A stretch of 64,000 bases of DNA from Brucella intermedia LMG 3301 (GTDB taxonomy: Bacteria; Pseudomonadota; Alphaproteobacteria; Rhizobiales; Rhizobiaceae), in assembly GCF_000182645.1 (NCBI RefSeq), contig NZ_ACQA01000001.1:2112001-2176000 (forward strand). Reading direction: 5' to 3'. Numbering within the stretch: position 1 is the first letter of the stretch; each line of letters begins with the position of its first letter. The position numbers were made by a program, and so were the translations under genes. The notes under the pieces are model-generated. The model was not told the origin of the DNA, made no database searches, and was given only the letters and a program-made list of their open reading frames with translations. Below, piece after piece: positions 8,764-18,419 of this stretch.

Positions 8764-10092
8764 TTCGAGCAGCGGCGACCATGCCGGATCGGACGCGAAG
8801 TTCGGCGTCTGGATCTGGCGCTCGTTACGGCCGGTCAGGTCGATGGTGAACAGCTTCGGACCACCTGCCCCTGCCGCCTTGCGGAAGAACATCAGCACGC
8901 GACCGTTCGGAGCCCAGGTCGGACCTTCATTGTGGAAGCCGGAGGTCAGGAGGCGTTCGCCGGAACCGTCGGTCTTCATCACGCCGATGGAGAACTGGCC
9001 CTGCGACTGCTTGGTGAAGGCGATGAGATCGCCGCGCGGAGACCAGACCGGCGTGGAATAGCTGCCGTCGCCCATCGAGATGCGGCGCGGGTTGGAGCCG
9101 TCTGCACCCATCACATAGAGCTGCGGGCGGCCGCCGCGGTCCGAGGTGAACACGATCTGCGAGCCGTCCGGCGAATAGGAGGCGCCGGTGTCGATGGCCT
9201 GGCTGTTGGTCAGGCGCGTGGTCGAACGGTTGCGCAGGTCCATCGTGTAGATATTGGCGCTGCCATCGTCCTGGAGCAGGCTCATCACGACCTTCTGGCC
9301 ATCGGGCGAGAAACGCGGAGCAATGGTCATGCCGGGGAAGTTGCCGACGAGCTCGCGCTGGCCGGTTTCCAGCTGCAGCAGATACACCTTCGGCGTACCG
9401 CCTTCATACGACATATAGGTGACTTCCTGACGGTTCGGCGAGAAACGCGGCGTCAGGGAAATGGCGCGGCCGTCCGAAATATAACGCACATTGGCGCCGT
9501 CCTGATCCATGATGGCCAGACGCTTCACGCGCTTCTGTGCCGGACCGGATTCGTCGACGAAAACGACGCGCGTATCGAAATAGCCCTTTTCACCGGTCAG
9601 GCGCTCATAGATCGCATCGGCGATGATGTGGGCGACGCGGCGCCAGTTGTCCGGCGTGGTGAAGAATTGCTGGCCGATCATCTGCTGGCCGCCGAACGTA
9701 TCCCACAGGCGGAACTCGGCCTTGAGACGGCCATCCGGCTGCTTGGTGATGCGGCCCGTGACGAGCGCCTGCGCGTTGATGACCTTCCAGTCCTCGAAAC
9801 GCGGAGCCGCGTCCGGGTTGGAAATCTTCTCGATGAAGGCACCCTTGTCGATGGGAGCGAACAGGCCCGACCGTTCCAGGTCAGCCGCTATGACCGAGGT
9901 GATATTCGGTCCGAGCTGGTCGGCCGAAAGGAAATCGGTGATGGCGATCGGCAGCGGCTCGATCACACCCTTGTTGATGTTGATTTCCACGACGGCGCGC
10001 GCCGGCATGGTGCAGACAAGGCTTGCGGCAATCATACACGCGAAAGCCGAAAAGACCGTCCGGATCTTTGTATTGATGATGCCGATTTTCAT
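8761..10092 (-). CDS. tolB: Tol-Pal system beta-propeller protein TolB
   Basis: TolB is the periplasmic adaptor that shuttles between TolA and Pal. The 443-residue product has a signal peptide ([20 protein letters not shown], cut after ARA), the N-terminal D1/D2 domain starting [20 protein letters not shown], and a six-bladed WD-like propeller with repeats of the type [45 protein letters not shown] and [11 protein letters not shown]. The start MKIGIINTK at 10092 is preferred over an ATG 32 codons upstream, since the extension has no signal character. It follows tolA by 50 bases and has its own terminator. Confidence 0.97.
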   Translation of the reverse strand: MKIGIINTKIRTVFSAFACMIAASLVCTMPARAVVEININKGVIEPLPIAITDFLSADQLGPNITSVIAADLERSGLFAPIDKGAFIEKISNPDAAPRFEDWKVINAQALVTGRITKQPDGRLKAEFRLWDTFGGQQMIGQQFFTTPDNWRRVAHIIADAIYERLTGEKGYFDTRVVFVDESGPAQKRVKRLAIMDQDGANVRYISDGRAISLTPRFSPNRQEVTYMSYEGGTPKVYLLQLETGQRELVGNFPGMTIAPRFSPDGQKVVMSLLQDDGSANIYTMDLRNRSTTRLTNSQAIDTGASYSPDGSQIVFTSDRGGRPQLYVMGADGSNPRRISMGDGSYSTPVWSPRGDLIAFTKQSQGQFSIGVMKTDGSGERLLTSGFHNEGPTWAPNGRVLMFFRKAAGAGGPKLFTIDLTGRNERQIQTPNFASDPAWSPLLE

Positions 10093-10142
10093 GTCTTCTG
10101 GGACCTCTTTGTCCTTGCAGTGGTTGGCGACCGGAAACCCGG

Positions 10143-11213
10143 TCAGAACATTTCGCTCGGGTCGAAATTGACGATCACTTCCGACCATGAATCATATTTG
10201 TCGACTGGCAGATTGTACGGTGCGCAGCGTGCGACAGCGCGCTTGGCGCTCTCGGCTGCTGCTCGGCCCACACCATCGCCGCCGCCGCCCGATGTCACCT
10301 CCGGAACGCCCTGAATGGAGCCGTCCTGGTTCAGCTTCATCTTGACGGTTACGATCAGCCCCGGCGCGTCCGCCACACCGGCGGGAACGTTCCAGCACTT
10401 CGAAATCGCACCGCGCAGCGCATCCATTTCGCTCTGGCTGAGCTTGGAGCCGCCGGTATTCTTCTTGCCGCCCAGCGATGCCTGATCGGTGGACCGCTTG
10501 GCGCCGCCGCCTGCCGCCTTCTGCTTGTTGAGAAGGGCCGCAACCTCGTCTGCAATCGCGTCGTTCTTGGACTGCGACGACTGGGACGCGCTCTGCGTCG
10601 GCTTCTTTTCCTCGGTGGGCTTACGATCCGGCGTCTTGGCGGTCTGCGCCTGCGGCGGCTTCGGCTTGGCTTCGGGAGCGGGGACCTTGTCCGGCAGCTT
10701 CGGCGTCTGGGCGTCGGGCGATTCAGCCTGCTTGTCGATGGCTTCCGCCACCGGATCGGGCTTCACTTCCTGTTTTTCCACCGGCTTGGTCTGCACTTCC
10801 GTCGCGGGAACCGGCGTCGGCTTGGGCTCGGGCTTCGGTTCCGGTTTAGGCTCCGGCTTCGGTTCGGGCTTTTTCACCGGCTCCGGCTGCGCCTTCGGCT
10901 CTTCCGCTGCCTCGATCGGCTTGGCCTTCGGGTCAGGCTTCGGTGGTGTCTTGGTATCGATATCCTGATCGCCGAAATTCTCGGCGTTGGGAACTGTCTG
11001 CGGTTTGGTTGTCGGCACGGGAGCCGACTTTTCCTTCATGGGCGCAGTCTTTTCGCCCTGCTGGATCTGCGTCAGCGATTCAATCGGTACGATATCGACC
11101 GGGAACGATTCCGAATCCTGCACGTCGAAAGCCTTCGGCGAGGAAAACGAAACCACTGCCAGCGCGACCGCAACGGCATGCAAGGCAACAGAAGATGTCA
11201 GGCCAGCCTTCAT
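10143..11213 (-). CDS. tolA: Cell envelope integrity protein TolA
   Basis: TolA spans the periplasm, coupling the TolQR proton motor to TolB/Pal. The 356 residues show a single N-terminal TM ([18 protein letters not shown]), a long proline/lysine-rich stalk with tandem Lys-Pro-Glu-Pro units around residues 110-135, a Lys/Ala/Gln-rich segment, and a C-terminal TonB-like domain ([20 protein letters not shown], then [13 protein letters not shown], ending [13 protein letters not shown]). Enterobacterial TolA has an alpha-helical Ala/Lys stalk; here it is a TonB-like Pro-rich rod. It starts seven bases after the tolR stop, so the two are surely co-transcribed. Confidence 0.93.
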   Translation of the reverse strand: MKAGLTSSVALHAVAVALAVVSFSSPKAFDVQDSESFPVDIVPIESLTQIQQGEKTAPMKEKSAPVPTTKPQTVPNAENFGDQDIDTKTPPKPDPKAKPIEAAEEPKAQPEPVKKPEPKPEPKPEPKPEPKPTPVPATEVQTKPVEKQEVKPDPVAEAIDKQAESPDAQTPKLPDKVPAPEAKPKPPQAQTAKTPDRKPTEEKKPTQSASQSSQSKNDAIADEVAALLNKQKAAGGGAKRSTDQASLGGKKNTGGSKLSQSEMDALRGAISKCWNVPAGVADAPGLIVTVKMKLNQDGSIQGVPEVTSGGGGDGVGRAAAESAKRAVARCAPYNLPVDKYDSWSEVIVNFDPSEMF

Positions 11214-11220
11214 GATGGCG

Positions 11221-11673
11221 TCAGCTATCCTGCTCCTGGAGGGTCACAAGGCCGATATTCTTGAAACCGGCGGCGGAAATGCGGGCCATGACCTTCATGA
11301 CGGTGCCGTAATCGGCAGCCTTGTCACCGCGCACGAAAATGCGCTCCTCATAGCCCGTCTTGGCGATGGCCTGGAGTTTCGGCACTACTTCTTCGATCGG
11401 GATTTCGGTTTCCTGAAGGTAGATCTTGCCCTCGCTGTTGACCGAAACGGTGATCGGCTGCGTGTCGGCATTCATGGCCTTGGCCTGCGTATCGGGCAGG
11501 TCGATCGGCACGCCGACCGTCAGAAGAGGCGCGGAAACCATGAAGATGATGAGAAGGACGAGCATCACGTCGACGAACGGCGTCACGTTGATTTCGCTCA
11601 TCAATGCCTTCTTGCGACCGCGCCTGCGGCGTCCGCCCGACTGCATTCCCTGATTTCCGACCGACATGCCCAT
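11221..11673 (-). CDS. tolR: Tol-Pal proton-channel protein TolR
   Basis: TolR (ExbD/TolR family) forms the proton path of the Tol motor with TolQ. The 150 residues have a basic N-terminus (GGRRRRGRKKALMSEINVTP), one TM helix (FVDVMLVLLIIFMVSAPLL) with the conserved proton-carrying Asp near residue 35, and a periplasmic domain ending GFKNIGLVTLQ. Start at 11673; MSVGNQG two codons later is equally possible. It lies between tolQ (47-base gap) and tolA (7-base gap). Confidence 0.96.
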   Translation of the reverse strand: MGMSVGNQGMQSGGRRRRGRKKALMSEINVTPFVDVMLVLLIIFMVSAPLLTVGVPIDLPDTQAKAMNADTQPITVSVNSEGKIYLQETEIPIEEVVPKLQAIAKTGYEERIFVRGDKAADYGTVMKVMARISAAGFKNIGLVTLQEQDS

Positions 11674-11719
11674 TGCAAGATTCCCGAAGGCTGAAACTAC
11701 ACTCGATGCTTGATGCCGC

Positions 11720-12430
11720 TTAATTACGCGGCGTCAGCTTCTCATCAATTTGGCGCGACAGTATGGCGGAAAACTCGTCCGCAAAACCTTCCAGCCGCCC
11801 GCCGATCTTGCCGGCATCCGCAGACAGCTTGTTGTATGCGATAACGGCAGGAATAGCGGCGAGAAGGCCGATGGCCGTTGCAAGAAGCGCTTCGGCGATA
11901 CCCGGCGCAACGACGGCAAGGCTGGTGTTCTTGGAGGCTGCGATTGCCTGGAACGAGGTCATGATGCCGACAACCGTGCCGAACAGGCCGATGAAGGGAG
12001 CTGCAGAGCCGATGGTTGCCAGAAAGCCCAGTCGCGATTCCAGCTTTTCGCCTTCACGCGCCAGCGCCACGTCCATGGCCTTGTCGATACGCATCTGGAG
12101 ACCGATAGGGGAACGGGCGCCCTTTTCAAATGATTTCTTCCACTCGCGCATTGCCGCCATGAAGATGGATGCCATGCCGGTGGTGCGGCGTTCGCCGAGA
12201 TTGCGATAAAGTTCTTCCAGCGACTGGCCGGACCAGAAGGTCTGCTCGAAGCGATCAATCGCGCGCCGCGCCCGTCCGTAAGCAATCGTCTTGTCCACGA
12301 TGATAGCCCAGGTCCAGATCGAAGCGAACAGAAGGCCAAGCATAACCAGCTTGACGACCCAGTTCGCCTGCATGAACAGGCCCCAGAGGGTAACATCGGC
12401 GGCGGGGGCCGCTAACGCAACATTTTCCAT
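11720..12430 (-). CDS. tolQ: Tol-Pal proton-channel protein TolQ
   Basis: TolQ (MotA/TolQ/ExbB family) is the inner-membrane stator that energises TolA. The 236 residues carry three TM helices: about 17-40 (ANWVVKLVMLGLLFASIWTW), about 140-165 (LGFLATIGSAAPFIGLFGTV), and about 180-205 (APGIAEALLATAIGLLAAIP), with the family signatures GLFGTVVGIM and EALLATAIGL. It is the first tol gene and is separated from ybgC by 363 bases, so the tol promoter probably lies in that gap. Confidence 0.96.
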   Translation of the reverse strand: MENVALAAPAADVTLWGLFMQANWVVKLVMLGLLFASIWTWAIIVDKTIAYGRARRAIDRFEQTFWSGQSLEELYRNLGERRTTGMASIFMAAMREWKKSFEKGARSPIGLQMRIDKAMDVALAREGEKLESRLGFLATIGSAAPFIGLFGTVVGIMTSFQAIAASKNTSLAVVAPGIAEALLATAIGLLAAIPAVIAYNKLSADAGKIGGRLEGFADEFSAILSRQIDEKLTPRN

Positions 12431-12454
12431 CGATCTACCGTCCTCGAATCCAAA

Positions 12455-12476
12455 CGCCCGGCCACATGACCGGGCG
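12455..12476 (-). promoter_or_regulatory. Hairpin in the tolQ leader
   Basis: Perfect stem CGCCCGG / CCGGGCG with an eight-base loop, 25 bases before the tolQ start. On the minus strand it is followed by TTTGGATT, so it could act as a weak terminator/attenuator or a leader structure. The rest of the 12431-12793 gap is AT-rich and shows no gene; I could not pick a convincing promoter. Confidence 0.4.
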
Positions 12477-12793
12477 GTATCGCAAATCCGTTACCCAGCG
12501 TCTGAAAACAGACACTCCAACCTTGCGCAGCTTTTCAACGTGAAGCCGTACCTGCCCGACGAGCGGCCGACACTTCGCACCGCAACCGCCATTCCGGATT
12601 TCAACTTTAAATCCATCAGGCGCTTGTTACGGTTAATTTTGGTGAAAGGAAGGCGCTGCGCTGCGAGCCAGCCTCTCTACCGATTCCGTCAGGGTGATTA
12701 ATGGAATATTATGGTTAAAGATGCGTTAGCATTTGCCTAAATAGAACGCACCCCAAAAAAGTGGAAACGATTTCGGGCGGAATAATCCGCAGC

Positions 12794-13264
12794 TCAGCCC
12801 TTGCGGCTGCTGGTGAAGGCCTCTCGCCATTCATCGGGAATGCGGCGCGGATGGCCTTCCTTGGTAATCATTACGGCCTCTACCTTCGCTTCCGAAAGCA
12901 GCCGCTCTCCACAGGTGATCTTCTGCGCCATGATGACCCGTGCCCCGCGAATTTCGCTGACGCGGGTTTCGATCAGGATGAGGTCGTCCATCTTCGCCGG
13001 CGATTTGTAGTCGATCTCCATGCGGCGGACGACCCACACCATTTCTTCGCCAAGCGCGCCTTCCGCCAGTTCGATATGGTGAACGTCCTGCAAGCGCAAA
13101 AAGTCCGTGCGCCCGCGTTCGTAGAATTCCAGATAGCGGCCGTGATAGACGAAGCCGGAAAAATCCGTATCGGCATAATAGATGCGTGCATAGAGCAGAT
13201 GCGCGCCGTCCTTCAGTTCGCCCGATACGGCAGCCTGCGCCAATTGTTCCTGTCGTTCCGTCAT
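12794..13264 (-). CDS. ybgC: Tol-Pal-associated acyl-CoA thioesterase YbgC
   Basis: YbgC is a cytosolic hot-dog-fold acyl-CoA thioesterase that travels with tol-pal genes; it may act in phospholipid metabolism at the membrane. The 156 residues include [21 protein letters not shown], the 4-hydroxybenzoyl-CoA thioesterase signature in which the Asp of YADTD is catalytic, followed by [11 protein letters not shown]. Its ATG overlaps the ruvB stop codon (ATGA, 13261-13264), so it is translationally coupled to ruvB. Confidence 0.93.
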   Translation of the reverse strand: MTERQEQLAQAAVSGELKDGAHLLYARIYYADTDFSGFVYHGRYLEFYERGRTDFLRLQDVHHIELAEGALGEEMVWVVRRMEIDYKSPAKMDDLILIETRVSEIRGARVIMAQKITCGERLLSEAKVEAVMITKEGHPRRIPDEWREAFTSSRKG

Positions 13265-14301
13265 TCGTCTTCCATGAAGAGGCCGTATTGCGACTGCTGG
13301 ATGATTTCAGCGGGCGCAGGCAATCCGAGATGCTGCCATGCAACGGCGGTCAGGACCCGGCCGCGCGGCGTGCGTTGCAGGAAACCCTGCTGAATCAGAT
13401 AGGGTTCGATAATGTCTTCAATCGCGTCACGCGGCTCGGACAGACCGGCAGCGATGGTTTCGATCCCCACCGGCCCGCCACCGAAATTGCGCGCGATAAT
13501 ATTGAGATAGCGCCGGTCGAGCTGGTCCAGTCCGCGATTGTCCACCTCAAGGCGCGACAATGCCTCGTCAGCTATCTTGCGATCGATGACATCGGCGCCC
13601 GCCACCAGCGCAAAATCGCGAACGCGGCGCAACAGCCGCCCGGCGATGCGCGGGGTGCCGCGCGAACGCCGCGCCACTTCCAGCGCACCATCCGGAGAAA
13701 TACCCATCTGCATGATGCGCGCGCCACGGCGCACAATATATTCCAGTTCCTCGACCGTATAGAAGTTGAGCCTCACCGGAATGCCGAAGCGATCGCGCAA
13801 TGGCGTGGTCAAAAGGCCGAGACGGGTCGTTGCCGCGACGAGCGTAAACTTGGCAAGATCGATCTTCACCGAACGGGCGGCAGGGCCTTCACCAATGATG
13901 AGATCGAGCTGAAAATCCTCCATGGCGGGATAGAGGATTTCTTCCACTGCAGGGCTCAGGCGATGAATTTCATCGATGAAAAGAACGTCGCGCTCTTCGA
14001 GATTGGTCAAAAGTGCTGCGAGATCGCCCGCCTTGGCAATGACCGGGCCGGAGGTGGAGCGGAAATTGACGCCGAGTTCCTTGGCCATGATCTGCGCCAA
14101 TGTCGTCTTGCCGAGACCCGGAGGGCCAACGAACAGCACATGGTCGAGCGCCTCACCCCGCACCTTGGCGGCCTCGATGAAAACTTTCAGATTGGCGCGC
14201 GCCGCCGCCTGGCCGACGAAATCGTCGAGCATTTGCGGGCGCAGCGTATTGTCTTCATCTGCGCGGCTGTCGGGATTGATGAGAGGGTTGCGGTCGCTCA
14301 T
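13261..14301 (-). CDS. ruvB: Holliday junction branch-migration helicase RuvB
   Basis: RuvB is the AAA+ motor that drives branch migration with RuvA. The 346 residues match the family length. Walker A GPPGLGKT is at 59-66, Walker B FIDEIH near 108-113, sensor 1 [10 protein letters not shown], an arginine-finger region with PLRDRFG, and a C-terminal winged-helix domain ([20 protein letters not shown], then [17 protein letters not shown]). It lies downstream of ruvA, separated by a 143-base palindromic repeat, and overlaps ybgC by four bases. Confidence 0.98.
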   Translation of the reverse strand: MSDRNPLINPDSRADEDNTLRPQMLDDFVGQAAARANLKVFIEAAKVRGEALDHVLFVGPPGLGKTTLAQIMAKELGVNFRSTSGPVIAKAGDLAALLTNLEERDVLFIDEIHRLSPAVEEILYPAMEDFQLDLIIGEGPAARSVKIDLAKFTLVAATTRLGLLTTPLRDRFGIPVRLNFYTVEELEYIVRRGARIMQMGISPDGALEVARRSRGTPRIAGRLLRRVRDFALVAGADVIDRKIADEALSRLEVDNRGLDQLDRRYLNIIARNFGGGPVGIETIAAGLSEPRDAIEDIIEPYLIQQGFLQRTPRGRVLTAVAWQHLGLPAPAEIIQQSQYGLFMEDE

Positions 14302-14343
14302 GCCTTCCTCCTCGCATGAACATATCGCTCAGGCAAGCTGCGC

Positions 14344-14486
14344 AGAGCCTGAATCAAAAAGCGGCAGGCCGTGGCGAAAATGGCGATTTTCGAGTACCGG
14401 AGCGGAGTGTACTTCATGTACATGAGCACCGGAAAGCAGGAAAGCGCCGTTTGCAGACCGGCATGGCGACTTTTGGAACAGGCTCT
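14344..14486. repeat. 143-base imperfect palindromic repeat between ruvA and ruvB
   Basis: The ends are inverted copies, AGAGCCTG (14344-14351) and CAGGCTCT (14479-14486), and the inner halves remain partly complementary. The core has ACCGGAGCGGAGTGTACTTC and ACATGAGCACCGGA. A second copy at 54324-54530 shares this core but carries an extra insert. The last base belongs to the ruvA stop codon. Frames in it look like read-through of the repeat, not a gene. Confidence 0.75.
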
Positions 14487-15103
14487 CACCGCGACAATTC
14501 CTTCAAACCCAGCCTGATAAGCTTTGCCGAATCGGCATTCTCTCCCGCCTCTTTCAGTGCGGCTGCAACGGCATTGGCTGCCTGATCCCGGGAATAACCG
14601 AGATTGGAAAGCGCCGACACCGCATCGGCCACCGGTGCAGGCGCGGCACCCGCGCCAAGTTCCTGCTTGAGCCCGATCGTGCCGCTCGCATCGCCGGCAA
14701 AGGCAGGCGCCTTGTTCTTCAGTTCAGTCACGATGCGCTCTGCAACCTTCTTGCCGACGCCCGGCGCGCGCGACACCATCGCGATATCGCGCAATGCGAT
14801 CGCATTGGCGAGTTCGGACGGCGACAGCGTGCCAAGCACCGCAAGCGCCACCTTGGCGCCGACGCCCTGCACATTCTGCAACAGGCGGAACCATTCGCGC
14901 TCAAGCTGATTGGCAAATCCGTAAAGGCGGATCATGTCCTCGCGGACATAGGTTTCGATGAACAGCACCGCCGCCTCGCCCGCGCCACCGAGATTGCCCA
15001 GTGTCCGCGCCGAGCAGAACGCGGCATAGCCGACCCCATGCACATCGATGACCGCATGATCCTCGGCGATTTCATCGATCACGCCTTTAAGCTTGCCGAT
15101 CAT
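14486..15103 (-). CDS. ruvA: Holliday junction DNA helicase subunit RuvA
   Basis: RuvA binds the Holliday junction as a tetramer and loads RuvB. The 205 residues include an N-terminal OB fold ([20 protein letters not shown]), two helix-hairpin-helix motifs ([20 protein letters not shown] and [20 protein letters not shown]), an acidic/Ala linker, and the RuvB-binding three-helix domain [20 protein letters not shown]. It starts seven bases after ruvC ends, so ruvCA form a tight pair. Confidence 0.98.
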   Translation of the reverse strand: MIGKLKGVIDEIAEDHAVIDVHGVGYAAFCSARTLGNLGGAGEAAVLFIETYVREDMIRLYGFANQLEREWFRLLQNVQGVGAKVALAVLGTLSPSELANAIALRDIAMVSRAPGVGKKVAERIVTELKNKAPAFAGDASGTIGLKQELGAGAAPAPVADAVSALSNLGYSRDQAANAVAAALKEAGENADSAKLIRLGLKELSR

Positions 15104-15110
15104 TCTGGTC

Positions 15111-15632
15111 TCACCCCGCTAACAGCGCCTGCATCCGGCGAGCGCTTACAATGCTCTGACGATGGTGCGCATGGCAAATGGCAATGGCAAGCGCATCGGC
15201 AGCATCGCTCGTATCGAACGATGCACGCGGCATCAGCACTTTCACCATCATGTGAATCTGCTGCTTTTCACCGTGACCGACGCCGATGACCGCCTTCTTC
15301 ACGGCATTCGGCGCATATTCCGCAACAGGCAGGCCAGCTTGTGCCGGAGCCAGCAAGGCAATGCCCCGCGCCTGACCAAGCTTCAATGTCGCCGTTGCGT
15401 CCTTGTTAACGAAAGTATGTTCGACCGCCGCCTCGTGCGGCATGAATTCATGCAGGACCTTGGAAAGCCCTTCATGGAGCTGGCAGAGGCGCGATGCGAG
15501 ATCCATCTCGGCATTCGAGGTCACGGTCCCCGAGCCGATGAAATGCAGTGAATTGCCAAGCGATTCGACAATGCCCCAGCCGGTGCGGCGCAGGCCCGGA
15601 TCGATACCAATGATGCGAATCGTTTCTTTCAT
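15111..15632 (-). CDS. ruvC: Crossover junction endodeoxyribonuclease RuvC
   Basis: RuvC is the Holliday-junction resolvase. The 173 residues have the RNase H-like catalytic set: the first Asp in [13 protein letters not shown], Glu in [20 protein letters not shown], and the C-terminal acidic pair in [19 protein letters not shown]. The GVGHGEK segment is typical. It is first of the ruvCAB-ybgC run; a 101-base gap separates it from the downstream end of rcdA. Confidence 0.97.
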
Positions 15633-15733
15633 AAGCGAACCCTATCCTCAGACGGATTCACTTGACAGCAGAAAAGTGAACAAAAGAGAAACATGCGCCC
15701 CGAAGGGCGCGGATGCTCAATGGTTATTCAATG

Positions 15734-16261
15734 TCAGGAAGCACCGAAAGCAGTTTTCAGCAACACGATCTGTTCGGAAACCGGATTGCCGCGCGGGATG
15801 CCCTGCAGCGAAACCACTTCACCGTAGACCTCGCGGTCCATCCGGCGCACGCGGGCCTGAAGGCGCATCGAGCGTTCAACCAGTTCCACGAAGGCGGCGG
15901 GCAGTTCGGACCAGCCCTGTGCGGCTTCACCCGCGGACGGAGTGTCGAGGCGCACCTTGGCCTTTTCGGCGGAAACCTGCTGGCGGGACATTTCTCCGCT
16001 GCGCGCGGCGCGCTGGAGCAGCAGCCAGGACGCAATCTGCATCAGGCGCGTGGTCAGCCGCATCGATTCGGCGGCATAGAGCGTCGCGGCCACGCGCGAC
16101 AGATTGCGCGCATCCTCACGGCCTTCGCCATCAAGGTAGCTTGCGGCTTCCTCGACCATATCCATGCCTTGCGTATAGATCGGCTTGAACGAATCCGAGA
16201 AGACCATGCGCTCCGCGAGGCTGATCATATTGCTCGGCATCTGACCCTGTTCGCTAATCAC
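15734..16261 (-). CDS. rcdA: RcdA-family protein (DUF1465), CtrA-degradation adaptor
   Basis: RcdA in Caulobacter is an adaptor that helps ClpXP destroy the cell-cycle regulator CtrA at the pole. This product has the family core FKPIYTQGMDMVEEAASYLD, AATLYAAESMRLTTRLMQIA, SWLLLQRAARSGEMS, and a helical C-terminus. A GTG at 16261 with AAGGTGG seven bases upstream gives 175 residues, about the Caulobacter length. The open frame reaches 16375, and ATG starts at 16291, 16279, 16240 or 16228 cannot be ruled out. A full CtrA box lies upstream, matching the CtrA control of rcdA known in Caulobacter. I did not test whether it acts the same way here. Confidence 0.8.
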   Translation of the reverse strand: MISEQGQMPSNMISLAERMVFSDSFKPIYTQGMDMVEEAASYLDGEGREDARNLSRVAATLYAAESMRLTTRLMQIASWLLLQRAARSGEMSRQQVSAEKAKVRLDTPSAGEAAQGWSELPAAFVELVERSMRLQARVRRMDREVYGEVVSLQGIPRGNPVSEQIVLLKTAFGAS

Positions 16262-16456
16262 TGCTCTGCCACCTTGCATAACCGCCGGCATCGGCGGCCC
16301 ATTCCGTTGCCGTAGCCCTCCGGTGGGATTTGCCGGACGGATACGAATGAAACCATTGAACCGCTGTTCGACCATGGGGGAGGCTGAGACGGAACAGCTG
16401 TGCTAAACAAGTCCACGACAAACTGCACTTTCATGCACCGTCGCGCAAGTTTATGT

Positions 16457-16471
16457 TTAACGTTCGGTTAA
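16457..16471. promoter_or_regulatory. CtrA box upstream of rcdA
   Basis: TTAA, CGTTCGG, TTAA, the complete CtrA consensus, lies about 195 bases before the rcdA start in a gap free of genes. It predicts a feedback loop in which CtrA drives its own degradation adaptor. Confidence 0.6.
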
Positions 16472-16587
16472 CATTTTCAGGGGCTTTTAAAGAAAGTCCG
16501 CAAATAGAACGGATCGGCAGTTGATTTCGTTCCACGTGGCGGCGCGTGGAAAGCCGACATTTCCGGGATGTGCAGCAAAAAGCGCAT

Positions 16588-16684
16588 AAAAAAAGAGCCG
16601 CAAGGGCGGCTCTCAGGAGTTTAACAGGGAGGCGTCAAACAGAGTGGCTAAACCACTCGGTAAGAATCCAGCCGAACTGGATGT
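16588..16684 (-). ncRNA. Candidate small RNA, CtrA-linked, between opgC and rcdA
   Basis: On the minus strand there are three stem-loops in a row: ATCCAG/CTGGAT (16666-16682), GAGTGG/CCACTC (16642-16658), and a GAGCCGC/GCGGCTC hairpin (16595-16612) with a run of seven U, a strong intrinsic terminator. Upstream, TTAAAT at about 16695-16690 could be the -10, and a CtrA box (16707-16721) covers the -35 position. The predicted RNA is about 97 bases. The opgC gene upstream has its own terminator, so this terminator needs another transcript to end. No convincing short ORF is seen in it. This is inference from structure; no known family is recognised. Confidence 0.5.
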
Positions 16685-16706
16685 AAACTATTTAACATTC
16701 TTAAGA

Positions 16707-16721
16707 TTAATGAATGGTTAA
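16707..16721. promoter_or_regulatory. CtrA box at the -35 position of the candidate small RNA
   Basis: TTAA, TGAATGG, TTAA, centred about 30 bases before the predicted RNA start at 16684, which is the standard activating geometry for CtrA. It is a second full consensus site within 265 bases of the rcdA box. Confidence 0.55.
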
Positions 16722-16776
16722 TTTCCGCTCCGCTCTGTGGATAATCTCAAACGATTCCGCGCCTCCACCGAAAGAA

Positions 16777-16799
16777 AAGCCGCCCGGAGCGGCGGCTTA
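16777..16799 (-). terminator. Intrinsic terminator of the opgC gene
   Basis: Stem AAGCCGCC / GGCGGCTT with a TTCTTTC tract on the minus strand, starting eight bases after the opgC stop codon. Confidence 0.8.
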
Positions 16800-16806
16800 T
16801 CCGTGG

Positions 16807-18031
16807 TCAATATCGCTGCATCGCAGGCTTGCCGCTTGTGGCGAGCTGCATCTTGACGGGTTCGGCAGCGGGAACGCCGGGCTTGACCGAAGCGGCTGCG
16901 CCCTTCTTGCTCCAGCCGATGGTCGGCAGCCATTCCAGATAATAGGCCAATGCGAATTGCATCACGATTCCGGTTGCGATCAGCAGCGTGTCATATGGCA
17001 GGCCGCCGGGGTTCACCAGCTTCATCACCTGTGCCACCATCGCCAGCAGCGTACCAGCAATGAAGACCGGCAGCGAATGCTTGCCGAGAATGGCGAGCGG
17101 GTTGTCGGGCGCAGTGCGGGCGATGTGGTTCAGCGTCGGGACCACGGCAATAAGATAGGCAATAGCCAGCACGTGCAGCAGGCGCGGACCCGACAGGAAC
17201 GTCTTGTCGAAGCCGGTGATGACCATCGGCATTCCCATCGATGCATCGATACCCCAGAGCGGGATGCGCACCCACGCCAACGCCAGCACCAGATAGCCGA
17301 CGGCAAGGCCGATCAGCAGCGGATGCTTCGGCAGTTCGCCTCCGCGGGCGCACATGCATCACGCCTGCGATACCGATTGCGAACAGGAACTGCCAGGACA
17401 GCGGATTGAGAAACCAGACGCCCTCGGTCGGATAATTGACCGGTGCCACGTGATAGAGGCCCGAGAGGAACCAGACCGTGCCGGAAACGCCGAGCATCAG
17501 CGGCAGGCTGATGCGCGCCAACAGAAGCAGGACCGGGGTCAGGACCAGCATCACGGCATACATGGACAGGATATTGTTATAGCCGAGCTGGTGGCCCATC
17601 GTGACGATGCCGAACAGCGCTTCGACCGGATGCTTGACCAGCGGAGCGATGTTGATCTGCGTCAGGAGTTCCGATCGCTTGAGGAAAAGGGCAGCGGCCG
17701 CGAAGATGGCGATGGTCGCCATGGTCGTCATGATATGCGCGGTATAAAGTACACCGGCGCGGCGCCACATCTTGAGCGACAGAAGCAGGCGATTGCCGGG
17801 AGCGAACTTCGATCCATAGGCAAGCGCGACGGCCATGCCGGAAATCAGCACGAAGGCTTCGGCCGAATCGGAAAATCCTAGATTTCTGTGTGTAAGATTC
17901 TCGTAGATCGTGCCGGGTACATGGTTGATGAAGATCGTTAGCAGCGCGAGTGCACGGAACACGTCAATGCGCGTATCGCGCATTTTCGCATTGGTTGCGT
18001 GCATCGCTTCTCCAGCGGTCGCAATATTCAT
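16807..18031 (-). pseudogene. opgC: OpgC-domain membrane protein, interrupted by a one-base frameshift
   Basis: OpgC-type proteins are polytopic inner-membrane acyltransferases that succinylate periplasmic glucans. The 5' frame (MNIATAGEAMHATNAKMRDT...) shows TRIDVFRALALLTIFINHVP and many hydrophobic helices. It is intact to IAGVMHVR, then shifts; the C-terminal part resumes as RGGELPKHPLLIGLAVGYLV and ends in a Pro/Ala/Lys-rich tail. Removing one G of the GGG at 17346-17348 joins the halves into a 407-residue protein with about ten TM segments. The break resembles that in glmM, so a sequencing error is likely, but opgC is not essential and a real lesion is possible. Confidence 0.75.
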
Positions 18032-18302
18032 TTACCAGCCTGCCTATCCTTGAAGGAAAGCACCCGCACTTGGGATTGCGAGGACTTTCCAATCTTCTTC
18101 GTGTCATTCCGGATGGGTGGCCGGAACGGTTTCACACGTTCTGCCGGGGCGTTCAGTGCCCGGTCTTGGTGTGGGTTATATATCCGTAAATTCGTGCAGA
18201 ACCGGGTTGGTTCCGATCAACTTTCGTTCCAGTGGATAACATTATGCCAGTCCGGACTGGCCTGACCGGGAACGTGTTTCGCCAATGAATACTTGCCGAA
18301 GC

Positions 18303-18352
18303 GCGGTTGCGTCGCATAAATGCGATAAAACAAATAGATAGAGAGCCGCTTC
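18303..18352. repeat. Partial copy of the AATGCGATA-AACAAATAG repeat
   Basis: GCGTCGCATAAATGCGATAA then AACAAATAGATAGAGAGCCGC matches part of the repeats at 6145-6208 and 32430-32480. It lies in the 388-base divergent gap (18032-18419) between opgC and the ThiE-like gene. The rest of the gap should hold both promoters, but I see no clear box or gene. Confidence 0.5.
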
Positions 18353-18419
18353 CGTTTCCGGTAAACAGAACGCCTCTATTGCCCGAATTCCATCACGTTT
18401 TTCCCGTTAGGCTTCGTTC

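Noticed and set aside
14298..14489. Small minus-strand frame between ruvA and ruvB
   Set aside because: It is contained in the palindromic repeat, with no ribosome-binding site or family resemblance.
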